Positions 50,347 through 58,847 of a stretch of DNA of 64,000 bases are shown piece by piece. The position numbers and the translations under genes are program-made. How positions within the stretch are numbered: the first letter of the stretch is position 1; every line of letters starts with the position of its first letter. The DNA comes from JBEBVQ01 sp964527735. GTDB lineage: Bacteria; Bacteroidota; Bacteroidia; Chitinophagales; Chitinophagaceae. The notes beneath the pieces were generated by a model that saw only the letters and a list, made by a program, of their open reading frames with translations, searched no databases and was not told where the DNA came from. The stretch covers positions 62,001 through 126,000 of the forward strand of contig CAZGPG010000006.1 in NCBI GenBank assembly GCA_964527735.1. Reading direction: 5' to 3'.

Positions 50347-50991
50347 ATGAACCTGTTACTAAGCAACCTGTTGCCCGTACCACTGCAAGAACAATACAGC
50401 AGTCGCCAGTCGGGGATCTGGATGCAGTCGCTGAGCCTGGAACAGGGTGAAACCGTTTCGCTCCCGGCGCCTTCCGGCACCGGAAAAACAACGCTGCTCC
50501 ATATCCTGTATGGTATCCGGGACGATTATACAGGCGATGTATCCTGGGATCATACCCCGGTCAAAACCATGTCCCCGGAAGCGTTAGCCACACTGCGTAC
50601 CCGGGAGCTCAGCATTATATTCCAGGATCTGCGCCTGTTCCCCCAGCTTACCGTATACGAAAACCTGGAGTTGAAACGCAGCCTCACGGATACCATACCA
50701 CAAGCGGAAATGACCGCCTGGATGGCCCGCCTGGGCATTACCGATAAACAACATACAGTCGTTCATACACTTTCCTATGGCGAACAACAACGGGTAGCCA
50801 TTATCAGGAGCCTGCTGCAGCCGTTCCGGTGGCTGCTGATGGATGAGCCGTTCAGCCATCTCGACCCGGGCAATACCCAAGCCGCCATTACACTCATACA
50901 GGAAGTTGCCGGCAGAAACAATGCCGGCTTGCTGCTTGCCGGGCTGGATACAGATAGCTATTTCGATTATACCCAAACAATTCACCTGTGA
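50347..50991 (+). CDS. ABC transporter ATP-binding protein
   Basis: A 214-residue ATPase starting MNLLLSNLLPVPLQEQ. Walker A is PSGTGKTTLLHIL, the Q-loop is IIFQDLRLFPQLT, the signature is LSYGEQQRVAIIRSL (LSYGE rather than LSGGQ), and Walker B is RWLLMDEPFSHLDPG. It resembles the LolD/MacB ATPase group. Its stop overlaps the GTG start of the permease gene by 4 bases (GTGA), so the pair forms one transporter. The substrate is unknown. Confidence 0.88.
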   Translation: MNLLLSNLLPVPLQEQYSSRQSGIWMQSLSLEQGETVSLPAPSGTGKTTLLHILYGIRDDYTGDVSWDHTPVKTMSPEALATLRTRELSIIFQDLRLFPQLTVYENLELKRSLTDTIPQAEMTAWMARLGITDKQHTVVHTLSYGEQQRVAIIRSLLQPFRWLLMDEPFSHLDPGNTQAAITLIQEVAGRNNAGLLLAGLDTDSYFDYTQTIHL

Positions 50992-52172
50992 ACAAACAGC
51001 ATACAGGCACGATATTGAAAAAGCTGCTGTTACAACACGGCGGACGTTATCGTATGGGGTTCGCATGGCTTTCGTTATGGGCGGGCATTTGCCTGCTGCT
51101 GCTGTCCGTCACTGCCTGGTGGAATTTCAGACAGATCCTGCATGGGAAAAGCAGCAAAGACAGCCTGGGCAGCACTTTTATTACGATCAGCAAGTCTGTT
51201 GCACCGGGGAGCACCACCGGCGTGCACGAGTTTACACCGGAAGAAATACAGTCACTCCTGCAAACCCCGCAGGTGCAGGATGCCGGCGCACTGACCCCGG
51301 CTACCTTCCCTGCCACGATCAGTATCGGCGGATCGCTCGGCTTCTCTACCCTGCTCCCGCTCGAAGCAGTACCCGATCGTCTGATAGACGCTGCCACAGG
51401 CGACTGGCGCTGGGAGGAAGACATGACGGAAGTACCTATCATACTTTCGTCGGAATTGCTGGACCAGTACAACTATGTGTTTGCCCCTTCGCAGGGGTTA
51501 CCACTCCTGACAGAAGATGCAGTGAAAGCCTTGACCTTCCGGCTGGAGATCGGTGCGGTGCGGGAGCCATATACCGGACGGATAGCGGGCCTGTCGGACA
51601 GGATCACTTCGGTGCTGGTGCCGGAAAGCTTTATCCGGTATGGCAATGCTCATCATGGCAGTGGCCGGGAAGAACAACCATCACGATTGATCCTGAAAAC
51701 GGCAGATCCCTCCGACCAGGCATTTGTTCAATACCTCGAAGCGCGGCATTACCAGGTAAATGCAGAACAGCTCCGCTGGAATAAGCTGCGGGCAGCCGTA
51801 CATTTCATCAGTCTGGCGGGAGGATTGTTTGCTGTTGCTTTAACCGGTATCAGCGCAATGGTGTTCCTGTTATTTATCGAACTGACTGTAGTACGTGCAC
51901 GCGAGGATATACTGCTGTTGCTACAATTAGGATATAGTCCTGCATTCTTACGCCGGTTTGTTGCCCAACGGTTTGTTCCGTTGCTGCTCAGCGCCGTATT
52001 CGTGGCAATGGCGCCGGTTGTGCTCACCCAGATCTTCTTCCGCGGCTATATACAACGGCAGGGAATAGAGAGCGGCTGGTTGCCCGGCTGGCCTGTGTGG
52101 GGCCTCGCAGCGGTATGTCTTATTCTGATCCTGTGGCTGGCGCGCCGCACGATACGGAAAGCAGCAGATTGA
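50988..52172 (+). CDS. FtsX-like ABC transporter permease
   Basis: A 394-residue permease starting with GTG, overlapping the ATPase stop. It has an N-terminal helix (FAWLSLWAGICLLLLSVTAWW), a periplasmic domain (about residues 45-255), and three C-terminal helices in the FtsX arrangement (VHFISLAGGLFAVALTGISAMVFLLFIELTVVRAREDILLLLQLGYSPAFLRRFVAQRF). It pairs with the preceding ATPase. It is convergent with the zinc-ribbon gene. Confidence 0.85.
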   Translation: MNKQHTGTILKKLLLQHGGRYRMGFAWLSLWAGICLLLLSVTAWWNFRQILHGKSSKDSLGSTFITISKSVAPGSTTGVHEFTPEEIQSLLQTPQVQDAGALTPATFPATISIGGSLGFSTLLPLEAVPDRLIDAATGDWRWEEDMTEVPIILSSELLDQYNYVFAPSQGLPLLTEDAVKALTFRLEIGAVREPYTGRIAGLSDRITSVLVPESFIRYGNAHHGSGREEQPSRLILKTADPSDQAFVQYLEARHYQVNAEQLRWNKLRAAVHFISLAGGLFAVALTGISAMVFLLFIELTVVRAREDILLLLQLGYSPAFLRRFVAQRFVPLLLSAVFVAMAPVVLTQIFFRGYIQRQGIESGWLPGWPVWGLAAVCLILILWLARRTIRKAAD

Positions 52173-52193
52173 AATTTCATGCGCTCCGCATGA

Positions 52194-52589
52194 TCACAGC
52201 AGCGTGCCGGGAAATGCGAACAGGTTTTCCCTGCCCCGCACAATGAGCAACCAGCCGTTTTCGAGCGGAAGATAACCGTATTCATAACAAAAGATGTATT
52301 CCATACCCTTCTTATTGGTATACCGATGGGTATGCAGCATAAAGTCGAAACCCTGCCGGAGCAGGATCTGGCGGGGAGTGCGGCAGTATGTCTGACCCGG
52401 CGGGATCACCGATGCCAGAATACGCCTGTTCCGGGACAGAATGTTATTTATCCGGCGCACGATCTCGGCATCCCTGCTGTTACGGCTGTTATTATAGGCA
52501 TTACGGCAGGTGTCGTCACAGAATTTTTTGTCAATGCGGCCTCTCAGGGGGCGACCGCACTGCAGGCATTGTCGTTCAGCACGTTTCAC
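52194..52589 (-). CDS. Zinc-ribbon protein of unknown function
   Basis: A protein of about 131 residues. The N-terminus has CLQCGRPLRGRIDKKFCDDTCRNAYNN, a four-cysteine zinc site that may bind nucleic acid. A basic helix (VRRINNILSRNRRILASV) and a small alpha/beta C-terminal region (LLRQGFDFMLHTHRYTNKKGMEYIFCYEYGYLPLENGWLLIV) follow. Similar proteins are widespread in Bacteroidetes without known function. There is no ATG. GTG at 52589 is the best start, with TTG at 52598 as the alternative. It is divergent from ssb, with a 10-bp-periodic repeat between them. Confidence 0.75.
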   Translation of the reverse strand: MKRAERQCLQCGRPLRGRIDKKFCDDTCRNAYNNSRNSRDAEIVRRINNILSRNRRILASVIPPGQTYCRTPRQILLRQGFDFMLHTHRYTNKKGMEYIFCYEYGYLPLENGWLLIVRGRENLFAFPGTLL

Positions 52590-52628
52590 AATAACCAAGT
52601 TACGATATTTATGATTATCAGCCGCTTA

Positions 52629-52678
52629 CAAACGATTATAAACGTTTACAAACGTTTATATCCGATCATAAATGATTA
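52629..52678. repeat. Five tandem 10-bp repeats (iteron-like) between the zinc-ribbon and ssb genes
   Basis: Consecutive units CAAACGATTA, TAAACGTTTA, CAAACGTTTA, TATCCGATCA and TAAATGATTA. The central unit TAAACGTTTA is a perfect palindrome. A 10-bp period places every unit on the same face of the helix. The rest of the 241-base gap shows nothing clear. Confidence 0.7.
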
Positions 52679-52830
52679 AATACCGGATCAGGGAAGAGGC
52701 ATGTCTCATCTTTGTTATCGGCAGCACAGTATTATCCAGGTTTATATAAAACGGCCGTTTATAAACAACCATGTAATCCCGGGCTGCCCGTTAGAAAAAG
52801 CAAGTTGTAACCAATAAAAAGAAGAAAGAG

Positions 52831-53202
52831 ATGAAAGCGATCAAAAACAAAGTGCAGTTGATTGGACACCTTGGCCTGCAACCGGAAATCCGTAGTTTTG
52901 AGTCAGGCGCCAAAGTAGCGCGTATGCGTATGGCTACGAATGAAACCTATAAGAACGCAGAGGGTGAGCGGGCTACTGAAACCATCTGGCACCAGCTTGT
53001 GGCATGGGGTCATCTGGCAGAAATTGCAGAGAAATACCTTCAGAAAGGAAGTGAGCTCATGATTGAAGGACGGCTGACGAGCCGGCAATACACAGATAAG
53101 CAGGGAGCAACCAGGTATATTACAGAGATACAGGTCAATGAGCTGCTGATGCTGGATAAAAAAGGCAATAAAGTAGCCGTACCGGCCGGTGCAGCAAGCT
53201 GA
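52831..53202 (+). CDS. ssb: Single-stranded DNA-binding protein lacking the acidic tail
   Basis: A 123-residue protein with a complete OB fold: NKVQLIGHLGLQPEIRSFESGAKVARMRMATNE, TIWHQLVAWGHLAEIAEKYLQKGSELMIEGRLTSRQYTDKQGATRYITEIQVNELLML. It ends after about 10 residues (KKGNKVAVPAGAAS), without the long linker and acidic DDxIPF tip that recruits partner proteins. This resembles accessory SSBs; a longer paralogue elsewhere is likely but not visible. A terminator follows. Confidence 0.92.
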   Translation: MKAIKNKVQLIGHLGLQPEIRSFESGAKVARMRMATNETYKNAEGERATETIWHQLVAWGHLAEIAEKYLQKGSELMIEGRLTSRQYTDKQGATRYITEIQVNELLMLDKKGNKVAVPAGAAS

Positions 53203-53292
53203 CCCTGTATGCTGCCCCAACCGGAATCCGGATCCATACCGGCCATATTTCCGCCAGGGACAACAACAGGAAAGCTGATGTTATAAGACGTT

Positions 53293-53341
53293 CCCGGCAG
53301 CAGATAAATGTTTGCAACAGATCTGTTGCCGGGGCGTTTTT
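53293..53341 (+). terminator. Intrinsic terminator after ssb
   Basis: CCCGGCAGCAGA (53293-53304) pairs with TCTGTTGCCGGG (53322-53333) with one G-T pair, followed by GGCGTTTTT. The remaining sequence up to 53502 shows no gene. Confidence 0.75.
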
Positions 53342-53502
53342 AGAGTATGTTTTTGGGGTCAGTTCATACTTCCGAGGGAGACCAGGATATGATTCTGCAG
53401 GGCCTTGCTTAACTACTTATGCTGCATAACGGACAGAAGCATATCATCTATGTATGCAAGAGGAGACACCGGCGCTGACTGCCGGAAAACGGGAACAGTT
53501 AC

Positions 53503-54279
53503 TTATTTTTCGACTTTTACCCTGTTTACCTCTTTAGCCTTCCGCATAAAATCGGAAGCGAAAATAAAGTTGTTCAGCTCTTCGTCTTCGCTGAAGACAA
53601 TATCCGTATTAGATCCTTCCCACTGCTTCTGGCCTTTATTCATGTATACGATATGATCGCCGCTCTCCATCACGGTATTCATATCATGCGTGTTGATCAC
53701 GGTGGTAATGTTATATTCCCGTGTTAGCTCCACGATCAGCTTGTCGATCACAAGCGATGTCTGCGGATCAAGCCCTGAGTTGGGCTCATCACAGAATAAA
53801 TATTTCGGATTGAGCACCAACGCCCTGGCCAATGCCACACGTTTTTTCATACCTCCACTGATCTCTGCCGGAAATTTCTTATTGGCGCCTTCCAGATTGA
53901 CGCGCGCCAGCACCTCGTTCACCCGTTTCAGTTTTTCCTGCCGCCGCTGATTCGTAAACATGTCAAGTGGAAACATCACATTCGCCTCCACCGTCTTACT
54001 GTCAAAAAGCGCAGATCCCTGAAACAGCATCCCGATCTGCATACGTACCTCCTTCAGGTCCTGCTCATCCATCACGGTAATATCATGTCCTTCATACAGC
54101 ACTTGTCCTTTACCTTTATCCGGCTGCATCAGGCCCACCATGATCTTCATCAGCACCGTCTTACCACTCCCGCTGGCGCCGATGATCAGGTTGGCTTTGC
54201 CAGGATGCATGGCCAGCGAAACATCTTCCAGCACCACTTTATCCCCGAAACTTTTATGGACATGCTTTACTTCAATCAT
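53503..54279 (-). CDS. mlaF: MlaF-type phospholipid transport ATPase
   Basis: A 258-residue ABC ATPase. Walker A is IGASGSGKTVLMKIMVGL, the Q-loop MLFQGSALFDSKTVEANVMFPL, the signature ISGGMKKRVALARAL, and Walker B YLFCDEPNSGLDP. The GMLFQGSALFDS and SGGMKKRV forms are diagnostic for MlaF/MkI ATPases, which work with MlaE to keep the outer membrane asymmetric. No mlaE or mlaD gene adjoins it on either side within the window. A -7 box lies upstream. Confidence 0.9.
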   Translation of the reverse strand: MIEVKHVHKSFGDKVVLEDVSLAMHPGKANLIIGASGSGKTVLMKIMVGLMQPDKGKGQVLYEGHDITVMDEQDLKEVRMQIGMLFQGSALFDSKTVEANVMFPLDMFTNQRRQEKLKRVNEVLARVNLEGANKKFPAEISGGMKKRVALARALVLNPKYLFCDEPNSGLDPQTSLVIDKLIVELTREYNITTVINTHDMNTVMESGDHIVYMNKGQKQWEGSNTDIVFSEDEELNNFIFASDFMRKAKEVNRVKVEK

Positions 54280-54297
54280 GTACTTCGTTTATTATTC

Positions 54298-54305
54298 CAA
54301 AAATA
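54298..54305 (-). promoter_or_regulatory. -7 promoter element (TATTTTTG) for mlaF
   Basis: Exact TAnnTTTG match on the reverse strand, 19 bases before the ATG, showing that mlaF has its own promoter. Confidence 0.55.
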
Positions 54306-54478
54306 GGCAAATAAAACGGTACAAATGACAGGAGGGCAAAAACGTAATCTTGCTTGACAAGTCCAGCAACCGGACTTCGATAATACTCAATCATCATCAT
54401 TAAAGCCCGGTCACTGAGCCTGTCGAAATGAATATAGTGAATATGCCGGGCGGCAATTTGAAATTACCCCAATGACAG

Positions 54479-54507
54479 CAAAAAACGGCCCCGCCGTAGC
54501 GGGGCCG
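54479..54507 (-). terminator. Intrinsic terminator of the RND efflux operon
   Basis: A 9-bp stem CGGCCCCGC/GCGGGGCCG with a 4-base loop (54486-54507), followed on the reverse strand by TTTTTT. It is 38 bases after the RND stop. Confidence 0.85.
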
Positions 54508-54544
54508 CCGCCCTCCTGTATACCCCCTGTCTACAGGAAAGTTT

Positions 54545-57500
54545 CTATCCTGTCTCCTCTACAAAAGATTCTTTCATCTTCACTTTATAGTACCGTTTCT
54601 TGGCCGGACGGGCAAAGCCGAACCTTTGCTGCATACTATCCACTACCTTATATACCACAGGCACTACGATCAGGGTGAGGAACATTGAGCTGATCAGCCC
54701 ACCGATCACCACCCAGGCAAGCCCCTGCTTGATAGCGCCTACCCCGCCGCTGGCGAGGGCAATGGGGATCATACCGAACACCATGGCGATCGTGGTCATC
54801 AGGATGGGCCTGAGGCGGGCATTATTTGCATTCACCAGCGCTTTATCCGTAGACTGCCCGGCATCTTTCATCTGGTTCGTAAAGTCCACTAGCAGGATCG
54901 CGTTTTTGATCACCAGCCCGATCAGCATGATCATACCCAGAATGCTGAAGATATTTAACGTGTTATTGGTAAGCGCCAAAGCCAGCAAAGCGCCGATCAG
55001 GGCCAGCGGCACTGAAAACATTACCACCAGCGGATGCAGGTAATTATCGTACAGGGCTACCATGATCAGATAAACCAGCACGACGGAAAGGATCAGCGCC
55101 ATACCGAGCGTACCGAAGGAGCTGCCCTGGTTTTCTGCATCGCCGCCAAATAAATAGCTTACGCCCACAGGCTTCCGTAACTGCTCAAGCTTGGCAGTAT
55201 ATTCGGCGACCACTGCACCCGACGGACGTCCGAGCAATTGCGATTGTACCGATACCGAAGCCGTCTTGTCGCGGCGCTCCAGCCTGGTCGGGCCTGAGCT
55301 TTCAGTAAGTGTGGCAAACTGGGATAATTTTACCAGGTCGCCCTTATTGTTGAGCAGCTCAATATTACCTACATCGGCCATGGTCTGCCTGTTGAAGTTA
55401 TCAAAACGCAGGTTGATATCATATTCGTAATCACCCTGACGGAATTTGATCTTCGGGTCGTCAGCCGTACCGCTGAAGGCCGTTTGCATCGTTGCGCCTA
55501 CATTATCAAGCGTGAGGCCGAGTGCAGACATCTTATCCCGGTCTACTTCCACACGTATCTCCGGGTTACCTTCTTCCACCGTCAGCTTCACATCACTGGT
55601 ACCTTCAATCTGCATCAGCACCTGCTTCGCCTGCCTGGCAAAGCTCATAGCGCTGTCCAGATCGGCTCCCAGCACCACCAGCTCAACAGGCGCCCGGTCT
55701 GCCGTGCCCATAATATTCACTGGTGTCGTCTTCACCTTCACACCGGTAAGCATCTCCTTCAACTGAGCCTTTATCCGGGCTGCATATATATGGGATGATA
55801 CGGAACGTTCCCCTTCAGGCACCATCTTCACAGTAATTTCGGCTTTATATGCAGTAGATTGTGAGCTTCCGAAGCCATCTTCACTACTTTGCCCCACAGT
55901 AGTAATAAGCTTACGTACTTCCGGCTGTTGCTGCAAAAAATCCTCAGCTTTCCAGGTAGCCTGGTTGGTTTGCTCTATTGATGCGTCTTTGGGCAACTCC
56001 AGCAAAACAATAAACTCTCCTCGGTCACCCTTGGGGATAAACTCTCCGCCGATATAACCTTTCCCCACAAGCATAAAAGAAGCAAACAACATCCCTACAG
56101 AAACGAGCAGTGTTATTGTCTTATGCCCCAGACACCACCTCAGCAGGCCGGTTACCCATTGTGTAAAACGATCCAGCTGCTTCTCAAACCAGAGAATGAA
56201 TCGCTCAAACATATTCTTCCCGGTGAGGTGCTCGAGCTTCCCGAAACGGGATGAGAGGAGCGGAATGATCGTAAACGATACAAACAAGCTCAGCATAGTG
56301 GAGATCATCACCACCACACAGAACTCACGAAGGATCTTCGAAACCAGCTCGTTGGTCAGCGAGATCGGGAGGAACACGATCACAATCACCAATGTAATGG
56401 ACGTAACCGTAAAACCAATTTCCTTGGCGCCTTCAAAGGCCGCGCGCACTTTGTTCTTCCCCATCTCCATATGCCGGTAAATATTTTCCAGCACAACGAT
56501 CGCGTCATCCACCAGAATACCTACAACGAGCGAAAGGCCAAGCAGCGACATCAGGTTCAGCGAAAAGCCGAACAGCTGCATACCAATAAATGTTCCGATC
56601 AGCGACATAGGTATCGCTACCATAACGATAACGGCATTGCGCAAACTGTGCAGGAACAGCATCATGACTGCCGCCACCAGGAAGATAGCGATAATCAGGT
56701 CGTGAATTACCGAATTGGCAGACTCTAACGTAAACTCAGAAGCATCATTGGCTATCTCAATTTTCAGATTACTGGCGGCATAATCCTGCTGTATCTGTGT
56801 AATTGCATTTTTCACCTCTTTGCTTACCGTGACCGCATTCGCATCCGACTGCTTCATGATCTGGAGTATGATCGCATCAGCCCTGTCGTTACGCGCAATG
56901 CGCTCAATATCTTTGGAAGCGTCCTGCACATCCGCTACATCCCGCAGGCGTACCTGCGCACCGTCCGCCGTAGTGGCGATCACCAGGGAACGAAGCTGCT
57001 CCACATCCTTGTACTTACCGGCAAGACGGATCAGTATCTGCTCGTTCTGCGTACGGACTTTCCCTGTAGGGAAATCCATATTGGCATTCGTGATGATCTG
57101 CCGCAGCTGCAATAACGACAATTTATACACGTGCAGCTTCGCAGCGTCTATACTTACCTGTATCTCCCGCTCCTCACCTCCGATAATATTCAACTGTGCC
57201 ACACCCGGCAGGCGCGACATACGGGGCGCCAGCGTCTTATCTATCAGATCGTAAAATTGCTGCGCATCCATATCCGCATTTGCGGCCAGCGTCATGATCG
57301 GGAGGTCATCCATCGAAAATTTACTCAGCGACGGCGTTTTTGCATCACCGGGCAGATCGGAGAGTACGGAGTTGATCTTTCGCTGGGCATCCTGCAGCGC
57401 ATAATTTTCATCCGCGCTGCTGTTGAACTCAATCGTAACGATCGACACGCCCTCCACTGATCTGGCCATGATCTTCTTTACATTCTCCAGGGAAGCCACC

Positions 57501-57709
57501 GCATCCTCTATCTTCTTGGTAACGGTATTTTCCACCTCGCTCGGGGATGCCCCCGGGTAAACGGTCATCACATTGACGATAGGCGAGCTGAATTTTGGCA
57601 GCAGCTCATAATTGAGCGACATGTAGCTCATGATACCCAGCAGTGTCAGGGCCGTAAAAACGACCACCACCAGCGTAGGCCTCTTTATTGAAATTTCTGT
57701 GATCTTCAT
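54545..57709 (-). CDS. RND efflux pump, inner-membrane transporter (AcrB/HAE1-like)
   Basis: A 1054-residue, 12-helix proton-driven exporter. It starts ISIKRPTLVVVVFTALTLLG, and porter domains lie between helices 1-2 and 7-8. The proton-relay aspartates are in helix 4 (VGILVDDAIVVLENIYRHME) and the lysine in helix 10 (GLVIKNAILLVDFTNQ). Full length. It is the last gene of a marR-tolC-adaptor-pump operon, 12 bases after the adaptor gene, and is followed by a terminator. Likely substrates are lipophilic toxins; no specificity can be read. Confidence 0.95.
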   Translation of the reverse strand: MKITEISIKRPTLVVVVFTALTLLGIMSYMSLNYELLPKFSSPIVNVMTVYPGASPSEVENTVTKKIEDAVASLENVKKIMARSVEGVSIVTIEFNSSADENYALQDAQRKINSVLSDLPGDAKTPSLSKFSMDDLPIMTLAANADMDAQQFYDLIDKTLAPRMSRLPGVAQLNIIGGEEREIQVSIDAAKLHVYKLSLLQLRQIITNANMDFPTGKVRTQNEQILIRLAGKYKDVEQLRSLVIATTADGAQVRLRDVADVQDASKDIERIARNDRADAIILQIMKQSDANAVTVSKEVKNAITQIQQDYAASNLKIEIANDASEFTLESANSVIHDLIIAIFLVAAVMMLFLHSLRNAVIVMVAIPMSLIGTFIGMQLFGFSLNLMSLLGLSLVVGILVDDAIVVLENIYRHMEMGKNKVRAAFEGAKEIGFTVTSITLVIVIVFLPISLTNELVSKILREFCVVVMISTMLSLFVSFTIIPLLSSRFGKLEHLTGKNMFERFILWFEKQLDRFTQWVTGLLRWCLGHKTITLLVSVGMLFASFMLVGKGYIGGEFIPKGDRGEFIVLLELPKDASIEQTNQATWKAEDFLQQQPEVRKLITTVGQSSEDGFGSSQSTAYKAEITVKMVPEGERSVSSHIYAARIKAQLKEMLTGVKVKTTPVNIMGTADRAPVELVVLGADLDSAMSFARQAKQVLMQIEGTSDVKLTVEEGNPEIRVEVDRDKMSALGLTLDNVGATMQTAFSGTADDPKIKFRQGDYEYDINLRFDNFNRQTMADVGNIELLNNKGDLVKLSQFATLTESSGPTRLERRDKTASVSVQSQLLGRPSGAVVAEYTAKLEQLRKPVGVSYLFGGDAENQGSSFGTLGMALILSVVLVYLIMVALYDNYLHPLVVMFSVPLALIGALLALALTNNTLNIFSILGMIMLIGLVIKNAILLVDFTNQMKDAGQSTDKALVNANNARLRPILMTTIAMVFGMIPIALASGGVGAIKQGLAWVVIGGLISSMFLTLIVVPVVYKVVDSMQQRFGFARPAKKRYYKVKMKESFVEETG

Positions 57710-57721
57710 TGCCGTGCTTTG

Positions 57722-58786
57722 TTATTGTTTTTGTATTGCAACCTCCGAACCGTTCACCAGATTCACCTGACCACTGGTAATGACCTGCTCGCCTTCTGCC
57801 AGTCCCTCTCTTATTTCCACACGCTCGCCAAACACCCGGCCTGTAACAACCTGACGCAACACTGCCGTACCATTTCTAAACACAAACAGGGATCCGCTGT
57901 TTACGCCATTGTAAAATGCAGACCGTGGTACGAGCATCATGGGCTCCTGTCCTGACAGCTCAAACATTGCAGTGCCATACATGCCGGCTTTCAACTCCCT
58001 GCCTTCTACGTTGGCTACTTCTATCTCGACCGGGTAGTTGAGCGATTTATCCCCTTTTGCCGCAATGAATATGATCTTACCTGTATAATTGATTTCAGGA
58101 AACACATCGGCAACTACCTTTACAGTCTGTCCGGCAGCCAGATGCACCACCTGTGCTTCCGGCACGGAAACCACCAGCTTCAACCGTGAAACATCAACGA
58201 TATCGAACATCTTCGTTCCCGGAGACAGATACGCGCCTGTTTCAATATAGCGGGCATTGATCGTGCCCTGGATGGGCGCCTTCACATAGGTATTCTCCAG
58301 GCCGCGGCGGACAGCCGTATTTTGCGCTTCCGCATTGGCATATTGCAGCCTGATATCGTCAAGCTGCTTTTTGGTGACACCGCCGCTTTCGTATGCTTTC
58401 TCAAACCGCTCCAGATCTGTCTGTGCCTGTCTGAGCGCAGATTGTGCAGACTGTGACTGGGCGTCGGCCACCTCATTATCGATCCGGGCTACGATCTGGC
58501 CGGCACGGACAAAACTACCTTCACGAACCAGTACCTGGGTAACGCGGCCCGAAATCTCTGATGAAAGCGACACTTCGTGCAAAGCCGCAAAATTTCCATT
58601 GGCCTGCACCGTTTCATCAAATGCAGTCTTCACCGCAATTTCTACCGATACCGGCACCGCCCCGGAATTAGCTTCCTTTACCAGGTCAATATTTGCCTGG
58701 TTTGCTTTTTTATTAGACTCGAGCTTCCAGAATATCAGAGCGAGCGCCCCGATGATGACCAGACCATAAATGATCGCTTTTTTCAT
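57722..58786 (-). CDS. RND efflux periplasmic adaptor (membrane fusion protein)
   Basis: A 354-residue protein with an N-terminal membrane anchor (IIYGLVIIGALALIFW). A split lipoyl domain (GRVTQVLVREGSFVRAGQIVARID and YVKAPIQGTINARYIETGAYLSPGT) surrounds an alpha-helical hairpin (QSALRQAQTDLERFEKAYESGGVTKKQLDDI). A beta-barrel and a membrane-proximal domain follow. This is the HlyD/AcrA layout. It bridges the pump and the TolC protein of the same operon. Confidence 0.93.
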   Translation of the reverse strand: MKKAIIYGLVIIGALALIFWKLESNKKANQANIDLVKEANSGAVPVSVEIAVKTAFDETVQANGNFAALHEVSLSSEISGRVTQVLVREGSFVRAGQIVARIDNEVADAQSQSAQSALRQAQTDLERFEKAYESGGVTKKQLDDIRLQYANAEAQNTAVRRGLENTYVKAPIQGTINARYIETGAYLSPGTKMFDIVDVSRLKLVVSVPEAQVVHLAAGQTVKVVADVFPEINYTGKIIFIAAKGDKSLNYPVEIEVANVEGRELKAGMYGTAMFELSGQEPMMLVPRSAFYNGVNSGSLFVFRNGTAVLRQVVTGRVFGERVEIREGLAEGEQVITSGQVNLVNGSEVAIQKQ

Positions 58787-58847
58787 TGCTTGCTGATTAT
58801 TGATTTGAGCTTATGTTGTTTGTGTTTTGATAAATATGCCGGCAGCC

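Noticed and set aside
52629..52678. Plasmid or chromosomal replication origin
   Set aside because: The decamers are iteron-like, but no DnaA boxes, replication initiator gene or AT-rich unwinding region adjoins them; a protein-binding site is the safer reading.
54400..54430. CACTGAGCCTGTCGAAAT motif as a regulatory site
   Set aside because: It resembles a very common dispersed intergenic motif (CTTCGACAGGCTCAG type), so no specific role is claimed.
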